A stretch of DNA of 64,000 nucleotides from DASUBV01 sp036501025 (GCA_036501025.1 DASYBB010000106.1:15564-79563); one strand, 5' to 3'. Positions 1-8,429 are shown, numbered from the stretch's first letter. Notes: a model not told the origin generated them from the letters alone. Made by a program: numbers and translations.

Positions 1-765
1 GACTCGCGGGTCCTGATCGACCGGTGGCACGGCCGCGGCCGCGGCCTGTACGCGATCACGCCCCGCTTCGCGCCGACCTCCTCCCCGGAGCAACTGGAAC
101 TGGCCGGTACCCTGCTGGCCGAGTCCCCCGGCACGTTCATGCACACCCACGTGTCCGAGAGCCTGAGCGAGGTCGCCTGGGTGCGCTCGCTGTTCCCGGA
201 GCGGTCCGGATATCTGGATGTCTACGACCACTACGGCCTGCTGCGGCCCCGCTCCGTCCTCGCCCACGGCGTGCACCTGACTGCGCGAGAGCGCCGCCGC
301 GTCCATGAGTCCGGTGCCGCGATCACTCACTGCCCTACTTCCAACCTGTTCTTGGGCAGCGGCCTTTTCCGCATGGATGAGGCCAGAGATTGCCGGCGGC
401 CCGTCCACGTCGCACTAGGCACCGACATCGGCGCCGGGACGAGCTTCTCGCTGCTGGCCACCATGAATGAGGCCTACAAGGTCGGCAAGCTGGTCGGCTA
501 CCCGATGAGCGCGGTCAAGTCCTTCTACCTGGCGACGCGGGGCGGTGCCGAGGCCCTCGGCCTGGACGGGAATATCGGGTCTCTCGAACCGGGCCACGAG
601 GCTGATTTTGTCGTGCTCGATCCGGCAGCCACACCGCTCCTGGAGTACCGCAGCTCGCGCGCCGAGTCCACGCAGGAACTGATGTTCGTCCTGTCCGTCC
701 TGGGCGACGACCGGGCCGTGGCGGCCACCTACGTCGCCGGCCGGCCCGCTTACGTGCGCACGTAG
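1..765 (+). CDS. guaD: Guanine deaminase (3' part; start lies before the window)
   Basis: The product hydrolyses guanine to xanthine and ammonia in purine salvage or catabolism and belongs to the metal-dependent amidohydrolase superfamily. The frame is open from base 1, and the visible 254 residues begin in the middle of the TIM barrel. Signature segments are YAITPRFAPTSS near the left edge, the metal and substrate motif HTHVSE (from base 142), AHGVHL, the active-site region ITHCPTSNLFLGSG, and LGTDIGAGTSFSL carrying the metal-binding Asp. The C-terminal composite domain reads GSLEPGHEADFVVLD, as is usual for the family. The N-terminal metal HxH motif must lie upstream and cannot be checked. 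No downstream partner on the same strand continues the operon. Confidence 0.93.
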   Translation, partial: DSRVLIDRWHGRGRGLYAITPRFAPTSSPEQLELAGTLLAESPGTFMHTHVSESLSEVAWVRSLFPERSGYLDVYDHYGLLRPRSVLAHGVHLTARERRRVHESGAAITHCPTSNLFLGSGLFRMDEARDCRRPVHVALGTDIGAGTSFSLLATMNEAYKVGKLVGYPMSAVKSFYLATRGGAEALGLDGNIGSLEPGHEADFVVLDPAATPLLEYRSSRAESTQELMFVLSVLGDDRAVAATYVAGRPAYVRT

Positions 766-785
766 CGCCTGCGCAGTTCGGCGGG

Positions 786-870
786 TCAGGCGGCGTGGCC
801 GGGGTGGAAGATGACCTTGGTCCAGCCGTCGGCGCGCTTATCGAACTGGTCGTAGGCGCGGAGCTCGCGG
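786..870 (-). pseudogene. 3' remnant of a zinc-type alcohol/formaldehyde dehydrogenase
   Basis: About 28 codons on the minus strand, ending at the stop at 786, read LRAYDQFDKRADGWTKVIFH and then a short tail. This matches the C-terminus of zinc-dependent formaldehyde/alcohol dehydrogenases, and the intact paralogue at 38922-40133 ends with AYESFDRREEGWLKTVL. Nothing upstream in this frame resembles the Rossmann or zinc domains, so the rest of the gene is deleted. The frame stays open upstream, but that translation is low-complexity and overlaps the plus-strand gene at 963. Confidence 0.7.
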
Positions 871-962
871 GGCAAACCGGCCGCCCTGCGAGCGCCCGGC
901 CACGCCGGCGCGGGGGTCAGCCACGGCGTTTGCACCCCGGGCTCCTGGGTAACGCACGGGCC

Positions 963-1436
963 ATGACCTGGGGAACTGCACGCGGTGCCCTCGCGGGCGC
1001 GGCCGGAACCACCGCACTGAACGCTGCCACTTACCTGGACATGGCCCTGCGGGGACGGCCTGCCAGCGACAGCACCGAGCAGCTGGTCCAGGAAGCCGCT
1101 GATCGGGCCGGCCTCCCGGTACCCGGTGATGAGGACGAGCGAGGCAACCGGGTGCAGGGACTGGGGCCGCTGTCCGGCATTGCCGTCGGCGTCACGGTCG
1201 GCGCCGCAGCGGGCCTGGTCCACCGCGTCCTGGCCCGGCGCGGGCGCTCGCTCCCGGCGGCCGCCGAGGTGACGCTCATCGGCGCGGTGGCCATGGCACT
1301 GTCCGACGTGCCGCTGAAACTGCTGGGCATCAGCGACCCCCCTTCCTGGGCGGCCGCAGACTGGGCCAGCGACGCCATCCCGCATCTGCTGTACGGTGCC
1401 GTCACCTACGCGGTACTGCGATCGGGCGAGGCATGA
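963..1436 (+). CDS. Small membrane protein of unknown function
   Basis: This gene encodes 157 residues. I chose the ATG at 963 because the longer frame upstream overlaps the dehydrogenase remnant and reads as its antisense. The protein is Ala/Gly-rich. An N-terminal hydrophobic stretch (GALAGAAGTTALNAATYLDM) is followed by an acidic loop, then segments around residues 70-85 and 97-115 and a C-terminal segment LLYGAVTYAVL, giving about four membrane helices. Proteins of this kind are common in actinomycetes as uncharacterised inner-membrane proteins. I recognise no catalytic motif and assign no function. Confidence 0.65.
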   Translation: MTWGTARGALAGAAGTTALNAATYLDMALRGRPASDSTEQLVQEAADRAGLPVPGDEDERGNRVQGLGPLSGIAVGVTVGAAAGLVHRVLARRGRSLPAAAEVTLIGAVAMALSDVPLKLLGISDPPSWAAADWASDAIPHLLYGAVTYAVLRSGEA

Positions 1437-1488
1437 CGGGCCAGTCGAGGCCTTAACCAGCGCCGCGCTGACCGTGGCCGCTGGATAA

Positions 1489-1905
1489 TCAGCCGTCCGG
1501 CCCGCTGTCGTCGTCACGATCCCGCGCCGCCTGGCGGACCTGGCGGTGGCTGTCGGCGGCCGCTCGCAGCTCCTCGTCTGACCCGTGCTCCAGCCGGACC
1601 AGCGCATCATCAGCCCCCGGCAGCGCATGAAGGATCTCATCGAGCTTGCGCTGCGTGGCGGCCTGCTGGCGGGCCTGCGTATGCTGGATCACGAACACCA
1701 TGCCCAGCGTCAGCGCAGCAACCAGTACCTCGAAGATGCGCTCCAGCCCGTCCGGAAACCCCTCGGCCGCGCTGAACGCAATCCACGCCACTACCACGGT
1801 AAGCACCACTAGCCCGGTCAGCGGGCGCGACGCCCACCGGTCGACCGCAGCCAGCACCCGGCTGCCCCGTCCCCGCGAGTCGTCGGGTGCCTCGTATACG
1901 GACAT
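1489..1905 (-). CDS. Low-affinity iron permease-family small membrane protein
   Basis: This gene encodes 138 residues from the ATG at 1905, which is preceded by a strong GGGAGAGGG ribosome site; the longer frame to 1998 lacks one. The N-terminus RVLAAVDRWASRPLTGLVVL leads into two membrane helices (about residues 33-52 and 58-77) and a conserved motif region ERIFEVLVAALTLGMVFVIQ that includes HTQARQ. The cytoplasmic tail AATQRKLDEILHALPGADD is typical of the family. The family name comes from fungal Fet4, but the short bacterial members have no shown iron transport, so the function is by analogy only. The gene stands alone. Confidence 0.75.
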   Translation of the reverse strand: MSVYEAPDDSRGRGSRVLAAVDRWASRPLTGLVVLTVVVAWIAFSAAEGFPDGLERIFEVLVAALTLGMVFVIQHTQARQQAATQRKLDEILHALPGADDALVRLEHGSDEELRAAADSHRQVRQAARDRDDDSGPDG

Positions 1906-2082
1906 GCCCTCTCCCGTTAAAGAGGCCAGCAGCTGGCAATCCGCTGGCGGGTCAGCCACCCTACAGGGGCCGGCGGCTGGGACCCGCCGCTGCTGCACCC
2001 GGCATGTCCGTGGCCGGGATGCCCCGTGGCCACGATGCGCCTGCCGCTGGAGGCCCGCGAATCGCCGGAACCATATTTGCCC

Positions 2083-2136
2083 GGCTTCCGGCGGGTAAGG
2101 GTCATAGCCAGATATATCGCAGGACGATATACCTGG
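2083..2136 (+). promoter_or_regulatory. Candidate promoter and 12-bp inverted-repeat operator
   Basis: An imperfect inverted repeat, CCAGATATATCG-CAGGA-CGATATACCTGG, spans 2108-2136 with 11 of 12 arm positions paired. It is an AT-rich island in G+C-rich DNA. Just upstream, ATTTGCCCGGCTTCCGGC precedes GGGTAA at 2093-2098, resembling a SigB-type promoter. ATATCG/CGATAT arms are reminiscent of PadR-type operators, but no padR gene lies in this window. A ribosome-site-like GCAGGAGGG follows at about 2158-2166. Confidence 0.5.
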
Positions 2137-2355
2137 GCGTCAATGCCGCGCCGAAGCAGCAGGAGGGCTTATGGCCTCGCCATCAGGCCACCGACGTGAT
2201 GGGCGGCCACCAGTCCGGCGGCGACATCATGGGCGTGCGGAGGCCCGAGCAGCGCACCGATCTGCTCAGCGCCCCCGAGCCCGGCGACCAGATCGCAGAA
2301 CGGCCCGGGCCGCCGCAGGGGAATTACCCGCGGCATCTCGGGCAGAGGGGGGGCT
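2137..2355 (+). other. Region with possible decayed or tiny gene
   Basis: This stretch of about 220 bases lies between the operator and the gene at 2356. A good ribosome site (GCAGGAGGG) is followed by an ATG at 2171 whose 62-codon frame ends in an ATGA overlap with the next gene. That frame has poor G/C bias at third positions and an Arg/Ala-rich product. The frame shifted by one base has strong third-position bias and encodes QATDVMGGHQSGGDIMGVRR, but its only starts (2196, 2199) lack a ribosome site. A frameshifted small gene would explain both facts. I recognise no family. Confidence 0.3.
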
Positions 2356-2682
2356 ATGAATCAGATTCCGCCCATGAACCGTGTCGATGCCGCCGACGGG
2401 ACTGGCGGCCAGGTCCAGCCCGACGATCCCGAGCTCGGGTCGGATGCGGCGCAGCCCGGCGCCGCGGGCGGCGGCCTCGGTCCGCCCGTCACGGCACAGG
2501 ACGCGGCCCGGCACATGATCGCCGCCATGCGCCGCGGCGACCAGCCCGGCGCCGAGCAGGCCCTCAGCGGCTATCTGGCCCGCGTCCCGCCTGCGCCGGC
2601 GGCCAGCGACCCGGCGGCCGCGGGAGCGGCGCTGCGCGACCTGGCCATGAAGCTCGCCGAGGAAGCCGCCGACGCCGGATGA
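2356..2682 (+). CDS. Small hypothetical protein
   Basis: This gene encodes 108 residues from an ATG preceded by a G-rich ribosome site (AGAGGGGGGG). Third codon positions are strongly G/C, which supports this frame. The first half is acidic and Gly/Ala-rich and probably disordered. The second half looks helical (TAQDAARHMIAAMRRGDQPG and then EQALSGYL), ending in ALRDLAMKLAEEAADAG. I recognise no domain. It lies downstream of the operator-like repeat at 2108-2136 and converges with ackA. Confidence 0.55.
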   Translation: MNQIPPMNRVDAADGTGGQVQPDDPELGSDAAQPGAAGGGLGPPVTAQDAARHMIAAMRRGDQPGAEQALSGYLARVPPAPAASDPAAAGAALRDLAMKLAEEAADAG

Positions 2683-2714
2683 GACGAAGGGAGCGCAGCT
2701 CGCCTGGGTGACGG

Positions 2715-3854
2715 TCAGTTTTCCAGGACCGCGCGCACCTCCCGGGCGATCTGGCGCTGCTCGTCGGGGCGGACGAGGAGCACCGGCACCCCGCCGCGGC
2801 TGATGGTGTGGTCGCGGTCCTGGGCCGGGTCGAGGCCCGGCGCCACGCCCAGCACGGCCAGGCCCGCCGAGATGGACTCGCGGACCTCGGGCTGGTCGGC
2901 GCCGATCTCCCCGCTGAATACGATCGCGTCGAGCTGGCTGAGGCTGGCGGCCGCGGCGGCGATCTCCTGGCGGGCGCGCAGGCAGAACACCTCCAGCGCC
3001 AGGATGGCGGCGTGCTCTCCGCCCGCGGCGGCGGTGACCAGGTCGCGGGTGTCGCCCGAGAGGCCGTCGGACAGGCCGAGCAGCCCGGAGCGGTGCTCCA
3101 GGACATCGGAGATGTCCGCCGCGCTCAGGCCGTGCTCGGTCTGCAGCCAGAGCAGCAGCCCCGGGTCGATGCTGCCGCTGCGCCGTGACATGACCAGGCC
3201 CTCCAGCGGGGTGAAGCCCATCGAGGTCCATACGCTGCGCCCGTCGCGGACGGCGCAGACAGAGGCGCCGCCGCCGAGATGGGTCAGCACGACCTGCAGG
3301 CCGGCCGGGTCGCGGCCCAGCAGCCGGGCCGTCCGGTGCAGGATCCAGGCGTAGGACAGCCCGTGGAAGCCGTAGCGGCGGATCCCGTACCGCTCCCGCC
3401 ACTCCCGGGGCAGCGGGTAGGTACGGGCGGCCTCGGGCATGTCCGCGTGGAAGACAGTGTCCAGGCAGGCGACGTGCGGTATGCCCGGCAGGTGCTGCCG
3501 GCAGGTGTCCAGCGCGGCCAGGGCAGGCGGCACGTGCTGCGGGGCCAGCGGGCCTGCCGCGCGGAGGGCGCCGAGCACGGTGTCGTCGATGACGCGGTGG
3601 CTGTCGAGGTCGGGGCCGCCGTGGACGAACCGGTGCCCGGCGGCCGCGACGGCCGGGGCGCGGCCGATGAACGCGGCCAGCCCGTCCGACGCCTCGCGGC
3701 TGTCCGGCATGGCATCGATGTCGGCCTCCTCGAGCACGTCCAGGCCGCCGGGGCCGCCGCCGGCGGCGAGGATGGCCAGCTTGAGGCTGTGCGAGCCCGC
3801 GTTGACCGTCAGCACTGCCCCGCGGCCCGGCGCGGGCACCGACGGGGCGGTCAT
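2715..3854 (-). CDS. ackA: Acetate kinase
   Basis: The product interconverts acetyl phosphate plus ADP with acetate plus ATP. Here it probably harvests ATP from the acetyl phosphate made by the adjacent phosphoketolase. It has 379 residues; the start ATG overlaps the xfp stop by four bases (ATGA), indicating translational coupling. ASKHA-family motifs are visible: N-terminal VNAGSHSLKL, HRFVHGG, DTVFHADMP, RRYGFHG and the adenosine-binding LTHLGGGASV, followed by TPLEGLVMSRRSGSIDPG. The catalytic Asp (DTVFH) and the Arg of RRSG are present. Departures from the consensus are GTRSGD changed to SRRSGS and the late GGIGEN motif changed to SGEIGAD. It is somewhat shorter than the usual 400 residues. 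Confidence 0.9.
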   Translation of the reverse strand: MTAPSVPAPGRGAVLTVNAGSHSLKLAILAAGGGPGGLDVLEEADIDAMPDSREASDGLAAFIGRAPAVAAAGHRFVHGGPDLDSHRVIDDTVLGALRAAGPLAPQHVPPALAALDTCRQHLPGIPHVACLDTVFHADMPEAARTYPLPREWRERYGIRRYGFHGLSYAWILHRTARLLGRDPAGLQVVLTHLGGGASVCAVRDGRSVWTSMGFTPLEGLVMSRRSGSIDPGLLLWLQTEHGLSAADISDVLEHRSGLLGLSDGLSGDTRDLVTAAAGGEHAAILALEVFCLRARQEIAAAAASLSQLDAIVFSGEIGADQPEVRESISAGLAVLGVAPGLDPAQDRDHTISRGGVPVLLVRPDEQRQIAREVRAVLEN

Positions 3855-6268
3855 GTCCAGCTCCAGTGCGTGATCCAGCCGGGATCCTGGCCGGTGCGGC
3901 GCAGCTCGGCGCGGATGGCGTCGCGCTCGCGCGCGTAGCGGCCGGCGAGCTCGCCGCCGCTGGAGGACCAGCCGGGAGCGCGGCGCAGCGCCTCGATGGC
4001 CAGGTCGTGGCGGGAGACGCCGTTGCTGGCCAGCAGGTCGTAGGGAGTGGTGGTGGTGCCCTCCTCGACGTACCCCTTGACGTGGAACCGGCTCGCGGCG
4101 GGACGGCCGTGCAGGCACTCGTGGACGGCAGAGGGATAGCCGTGGAAGTCGAAGACGACCGGGACATCGTCCGCGGCGAAGCAGGCCGCGAACTCGTCCT
4201 CGGACAGGCCGTGCGGATGCTGCCCGGGCGGGGGCAGGGCGAGCAGGTCGACGACATTGGTGACCCGGACCCGCAGGCCGGGGGCGTCGCGGCGGAGCAT
4301 CCAGGCCGCGGCCAGCGTCTCGACGGTGGGGACGTTGCCGGCGCAGGCCAGCACCACGTCCGGTGTCGCGCCGCTGTCGGTCCCGGCCCAGTCCCAGGCG
4401 CCGGCGCCGGCCCGGCAGTGCGCGCGGGCCTGGTCGAGGCTCAGCCACTGGGGGCCGGGGTTCTTCCCGGCGACAATCACGTTGATCCGGTCAGTCGAGG
4501 CCAGGCAGTGCGCCATCGTGACCAGGAGGCTGTTGGCGTCGGGCGGCAGGTACACGCGGGCCGCGTCGGCCTTCTTGGTCAGGATGTTGTTGATGAAGCC
4601 GGGACCCTGGTGGCTGTAGCCGTTGTGCTCCTGCCGCCATCCCTCGCTGGTGAGCAGGTAATTGAGCGAGGCGACCGGTTCCCGCCACGGTACCTCGCGG
4701 GCCATCTTCAGGAACTTGGCGTACTGGTTGACCATGCTGTCGACGATCGAGACGAACGCCTCGTAGCAGGGGAACAGCCCGTGCCGGCCGGTGAGCAGGT
4801 AGCCCTGCAGCCAGCCCTGGCAGTTGTGCTCCGACAGCACCTCCATCACCCGGCCCGCCGGGTCGAGATGCTCGGCGTAGCCGGGCACGGGCCACTGCCA
4901 GGACCGCCCGGTGGCCTCGAGCACGGCCTCAAGCCGGTTGGACTCGAGCTCGTCCGGGCAGACGATCCGGAAATCGCGCTCCGCCTCGGTCATGCGCATC
5001 AGCTCGGCCAGCCACGGCCCGAGGACGGGCGTCGCCCCGGCGGTGACCTGGCCCGGATCGGGCACGTCCACGGCGAACGGCGCCAGGTCGGGCTGCGGCA
5101 GCGGGCGCCGCAGCTGCCCGCCGTTGGCCTCGGCCACCGCTCCCAGCCGACGGTCCCCGGCCGGGCAGCAGCCCGTTATATCCTCGGCGGGCCGTCCGTC
5201 CTCGCCGAACAGTTCCCGGGGCCGGTAGGACCGCAGCCAGGCCTCGAGGGCCGCGAGCTGTTCCGGGTCATCGTGGACGGCCGGCATCGGCACCTGGTGG
5301 GCGTGGAACGTGTCCTCCAGCGGCTCGCCGGCCAGGCGCGCGGGCAGCCCCCAGCCCTTGCGGCTGCGCAGGATCAGCATCGGCCACGCCGGCCGCTGCG
5401 GGCGGCGCCCGGCCCGGGCCTGGTCCTGGATCGCCCGGATCTCCCGCCAGGCCTCCGCGAGCGCCGCGGCGACAACGGCGTCGGGGTCGGCGTCGGGGTC
5501 GGCGTAGTCGCCGCGCACGTCCACGATCTGGGGCGCCCACCCGTACCCGCGGTACAGGTCACGCAGCTCAGCGTCGCTCATCGCGCCCGTCTGGGTCGGG
5601 GAGGCGATCTTGTAGCCGTTGTCATGCAGGATCGGCAGTACCGCTCCGCCGGTAACCGGGTCGAGATATTTCGTCCCGGACCAGGCCGCGGCGGTCGGGC
5701 CGGTCTCTGCCTCACCGTCGCCCACTAGGCAGGCGACCAGCAGGTCGGGCTTGTCGAGCGCGGCCCCGAAGGCGGTGGACAGGGCGTAACCGAGTTCCCC
5801 GCCCTCATGGATGACGCCCGGCACCGCCGGGGACAGGTGGCTGGGGAAGCCGCCCGGCCAGGAGAACCGGCGGACCAGTTCCGCCAGCCCGGCCTCGTCC
5901 CGCGACAGCGCCGGATCGAGGTCGCCGTGGGTGCCCTCCAGCCACAGGTTGGCATGGTTGGCCGGCGCTCCGTGGCCCGGACCGGTGACCAGCAGGACGC
6001 GCTGGCCGGTGGCCCGCACCAGCCCGTTCAGCCCGGCGTAGGCCAGGGTGATGCCCGGGCAGGTTCCCCAGTGCCCCAGCAGCCGGGGCTTGAGGTGCTC
6101 GGCCCGGAGCGGCTCGCGCAGCAGCACGTTGTCCTGCAGGAAGATCATCGCTGCGGCCAGGTAGTCGGCGGCCCGCCGGTACCGGCGGGCCGCCGCGCTG
6201 TCCGGCGGCATCCCGGCGTCCCGTCCGGCCGGGCCCGTCCGGGACGCGGCGGCCGTCACAGTCCCCAC
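3851..6268 (-). CDS. xfp: Phosphoketolase (xylulose-5-/fructose-6-phosphate)
   Basis: This thiamine-diphosphate enzyme cleaves xylulose-5-phosphate (and often fructose-6-phosphate) with phosphate to acetyl phosphate plus glyceraldehyde-3-phosphate or erythrose-4-phosphate. Its 805 residues match the usual length of about 800. Motifs include LLGHWGTCPGITL, VTGPGHGAPA, the TPP/Mg motif VGDGEAETGP with the following WSGTKYLDP and ILHDNGYKI, and later HQGPGFINN and VIVAGKNPGPQW. The start is uncertain: GTG at 6268 (used here), GTG at 6259 or ATG at 6211 are all possible, and the first overlaps the upstream gene by 13 bases. It forms an operon with ackA, giving a two-step sugar-phosphate to acetate shunt. 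Confidence 0.93.
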   Translation of the reverse strand: MGTVTAAASRTGPAGRDAGMPPDSAAARRYRRAADYLAAAMIFLQDNVLLREPLRAEHLKPRLLGHWGTCPGITLAYAGLNGLVRATGQRVLLVTGPGHGAPANHANLWLEGTHGDLDPALSRDEAGLAELVRRFSWPGGFPSHLSPAVPGVIHEGGELGYALSTAFGAALDKPDLLVACLVGDGEAETGPTAAAWSGTKYLDPVTGGAVLPILHDNGYKIASPTQTGAMSDAELRDLYRGYGWAPQIVDVRGDYADPDADPDAVVAAALAEAWREIRAIQDQARAGRRPQRPAWPMLILRSRKGWGLPARLAGEPLEDTFHAHQVPMPAVHDDPEQLAALEAWLRSYRPRELFGEDGRPAEDITGCCPAGDRRLGAVAEANGGQLRRPLPQPDLAPFAVDVPDPGQVTAGATPVLGPWLAELMRMTEAERDFRIVCPDELESNRLEAVLEATGRSWQWPVPGYAEHLDPAGRVMEVLSEHNCQGWLQGYLLTGRHGLFPCYEAFVSIVDSMVNQYAKFLKMAREVPWREPVASLNYLLTSEGWRQEHNGYSHQGPGFINNILTKKADAARVYLPPDANSLLVTMAHCLASTDRINVIVAGKNPGPQWLSLDQARAHCRAGAGAWDWAGTDSGATPDVVLACAGNVPTVETLAAAWMLRRDAPGLRVRVTNVVDLLALPPPGQHPHGLSEDEFAACFAADDVPVVFDFHGYPSAVHECLHGRPAASRFHVKGYVEEGTTTTPYDLLASNGVSRHDLAIEALRRAPGWSSSGGELAGRYARERDAIRAELRRTGQDPGWITHWSWT

Positions 6269-6696
6269 GCCGAGGTGATCTCGCGGATGAAGATGTCAGC
6301 CGCGGCCGGGCCGATCCCGGTGAACTCCTGGACCCGGCCGGCGACGGCCGCCTTGGTGTCCGCCCCGTCCCGGATGCGGGCCGCGTGACCGCCGTACTCA
6401 TCGAGCACGCGCTGGCCGAGGCTGATCAGCTCACGGGCGGTGGACTCGTCGTACCGGCGGTAGCCGCCGCGGCCGAGGGCGTCGACCAGCTCCTGCCAGT
6501 CGGCCTCGGCCAGCCGGCGCGGCGTGAGCACGCCCAGCTTGTCGAGCTCGGCGTAGGCGCGGGCGGCGATGTCCTGGCTGATCCGCGCCCCGAACAGCAG
6601 GCAGGCGACCAGCCAGCGGAATACCTGGGCATCGGTTCCCTTGGCCAGGTCGATATGAAGGTCGGTCGCCGTGATCCGGTGCTTCGTCGCGGTCAT
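6256..6696 (-). CDS. Helix-hairpin-helix (endonuclease III-like) small protein
   Basis: This gene encodes 146 residues from the ATG at 6696, which is preceded by GGAGGGGGAT. The fold resembles the N-terminal six-helix part of HhH-GPD glycosylases: FRWLVACLLFGARISQDIAA, then ADWQELVDALGRGGYRRYD, and a hairpin EFTGIGPAAADIFIREI. The catalytic Lys of endonuclease III (GxGxKTA) is replaced by Ala. The chain ends about 14 residues after the hairpin, before the position of the catalytic Asp, so glycosylase activity is unlikely and a DNA-binding role is possible. It sits directly upstream of xfp with a short overlap and is probably co-transcribed with it; a functional link is not obvious. Confidence 0.7.
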   Translation of the reverse strand: MTATKHRITATDLHIDLAKGTDAQVFRWLVACLLFGARISQDIAARAYAELDKLGVLTPRRLAEADWQELVDALGRGGYRRYDESTARELISLGQRVLDEYGGHAARIRDGADTKAAVAGRVQEFTGIGPAAADIFIREITSAWGL

Positions 6697-6863
6697 CGCT
6701 GTGATCCCCCTCCGTGTCAGCCTCGGGCGTGCGCTTGGCTCGCCTGGTCAGGCGGCCGCACGTGGCACCACCTAACCGGAACGCCGGGGCCGAAACCTGC
6801 CGCTGCGTCGTCGCCCGCATAACTGGGCCATAGCGGGTAACGGGCGGGTCAGGAGGTGCAACC

Positions 6864-8390
6864 TTGCTATTCCGGCGCTCGCTGACCTCATCCGAGTCCG
6901 GCCAGGAACCCGGCTCCGGCCGCGCCGACGGTCCGGGCCAGCCGGGCGCGCCCGCCCGGCGGGACGGGCAGATCCTGATCGTGGTGCTGGCCGGGGCGTT
7001 CATGGCCGTCCTGGACACCACGATCGTGAACGTCGCGCTGCCCAGCATCGCCGAGGGGATCAAGGCCACGCCGGCGGACCTGGAGTGGGTGGTCTCGGGC
7101 TACGCGCTGACGTTCGGCCTGGCCCTCGTGGCCGCCGGGCGGCTGGGGGACCGGTTCGGGTACAAGCCCATGTTCCTGGTCGGCCTGACAGTGTTCACGC
7201 TGGCCAGCCTGGCCTGCGGGCTCTCCCGGAGCCCGGCCGAGCTCACGGCCGCGCGGCTCGTGCAGGGCCTGGGCGCGGGCATCTACTACCCGGCCATCAG
7301 CGCGACCATCCAGCGCCTGTTCACCGGGCGTGCCCGCAGCCGGGCGTTCGGGCTCCTGGGGACCGCGGTGGGCATCTCGACGGCGGTCGGTCCGCTGGCC
7401 GGCGGGCTGCTCATCCAGGCGGCCGGGATGCAGGACGGCTGGCGCTGGGTCTTCCTCATCAACCTGGCGGTCGGCGCGGCGGCGATCCCGGCCGCCGCCC
7501 GCCTGCTGCCCCGCCGGGCCCGCGGCGAGCAGCACGGCCTCGACCCCCTCGGGAACCTGCTGCTGGCCCTGACCCTGCTGCTCTTGCTGTTCCCGCTCGT
7601 CCAGGGCCGGGCCGCGGGCTGGCCGGCGTGGAGCTGGGCGTGCCTGGCCGGCTGCGCCGTCGCCGCAGCCGGGCTGACCGCCTGGGATGTCCGCCTGGAG
7701 CGCCGGGGCGGCGAGCCCGTCCTGCAGATCGGCCTGCTGCACCACCGCTCGTTCGCGGGCGGCCAGCTCCTGGCGCTGCTGTACTTCGCGGGCTTCACCA
7801 GCCTGTTCTTCACCCTGTCGATCTTGTGGCAGGACGGGCTGGGCCGCAGCGCGCTGGCCACCGGGCTGCTCATCGTCCCGTTCGCCCTGGGCAGCCTGAT
7901 CAGCGCGGCCAGCAGCGACCGGTTCTCAACGCGCTTCGGCCGCCGGGCGGTCCTGGCCGGGATCATCGCCATGCTCGCGGGCCAGGGCGCCGTGCTGCTG
8001 GTCCTGTACCTGAGCGGCGTCAGCATCAGCGCCTGGGCGCTGACCGGGCCGCTGGCCCTGGCCGGGCTGGGCAACGGCCTGGTGATCGCGCCGAACCAGG
8101 ACTTCGTGCTCAGCTCCGTGCCCCGGCGCGAGGCCGGCACGGCCGGCGGCGCCCTGATCACCGCGCAGCGGATGGGCGCCGCGATCGGCATCGCCGTGAT
8201 CGGGACGGCCCTGTTCGGCAGCCAGGACAGCCCCGCGGGCGGCGGGCGCCCGGGCGCGGTCATGCCGGTCATCGTCCACGGCGCCCAGCGGGCCACGCTG
8301 GCCAACCTGGCCTTCACCGCGGCGGCGCTGGCCTGCGCGCTCGCCCTGCCGCGGCGCCTTGACGCCGAGCGGGCGGCGGAGAACTCCTGA
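6864..8390 (+). CDS. MFS drug exporter, DHA2 (EmrB/QacA) family
   Basis: This is a proton-driven multidrug or metabolite exporter of the inner membrane. It has 508 residues, which fits the 14-helix DHA2 type. The TTG start at 6864 is supported by an ideal AGGAGG at 6851-6856. After a hydrophilic leader, helix 1 reads LIVVLAGAFMAVLDTTIVNV, with the Asp-Thr-Thr typical of DHA2. MFS motif A follows as GRLGDRFGYKPMF, and motif C-like TAVGISTAVGPLAGGLLIQ lies in helix 5. The C-terminal half has a second motif-A-like SDRFSTRFGRRAV. The substrate cannot be read from sequence. No regulator gene is adjacent. Confidence 0.9.
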   Translation: MLFRRSLTSSESGQEPGSGRADGPGQPGAPARRDGQILIVVLAGAFMAVLDTTIVNVALPSIAEGIKATPADLEWVVSGYALTFGLALVAAGRLGDRFGYKPMFLVGLTVFTLASLACGLSRSPAELTAARLVQGLGAGIYYPAISATIQRLFTGRARSRAFGLLGTAVGISTAVGPLAGGLLIQAAGMQDGWRWVFLINLAVGAAAIPAAARLLPRRARGEQHGLDPLGNLLLALTLLLLLFPLVQGRAAGWPAWSWACLAGCAVAAAGLTAWDVRLERRGGEPVLQIGLLHHRSFAGGQLLALLYFAGFTSLFFTLSILWQDGLGRSALATGLLIVPFALGSLISAASSDRFSTRFGRRAVLAGIIAMLAGQGAVLLVLYLSGVSISAWALTGPLALAGLGNGLVIAPNQDFVLSSVPRREAGTAGGALITAQRMGAAIGIAVIGTALFGSQDSPAGGGRPGAVMPVIVHGAQRATLANLAFTAAALACALALPRRLDAERAAENS

Positions 8391-8429
8391 CACCGCGCCG
8401 GGTAGCCGGCACCGGGCGCAGTCAGGAGG

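Noticed and set aside
2171..2359. 62-residue ORF with good ribosome site and ATGA overlap to the next gene
   Set aside because: Third codon positions are poorly G/C and the product is Arg/Ala-rich; a neighbouring frame is more coding-like, so it is listed only as a possible decayed gene.
2266..4257. 663-codon minus-strand ORF overlapping ackA and xfp
   Set aside because: It is the other minus-strand frame through the same region; ackA and xfp motifs lie in different frames.
5470..5530. Short repeat GTCGGGGTCGGCGTC inside xfp
   Set aside because: It encodes an Asp/Ala/Pro run (DPDADPD) within the phosphoketolase and is not a separate repeat element.
8391..8429. Possible hairpin between the MFS and DUF1360 genes
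   Set aside because: The arms pair poorly and no stable stem of more than seven bases can be drawn.
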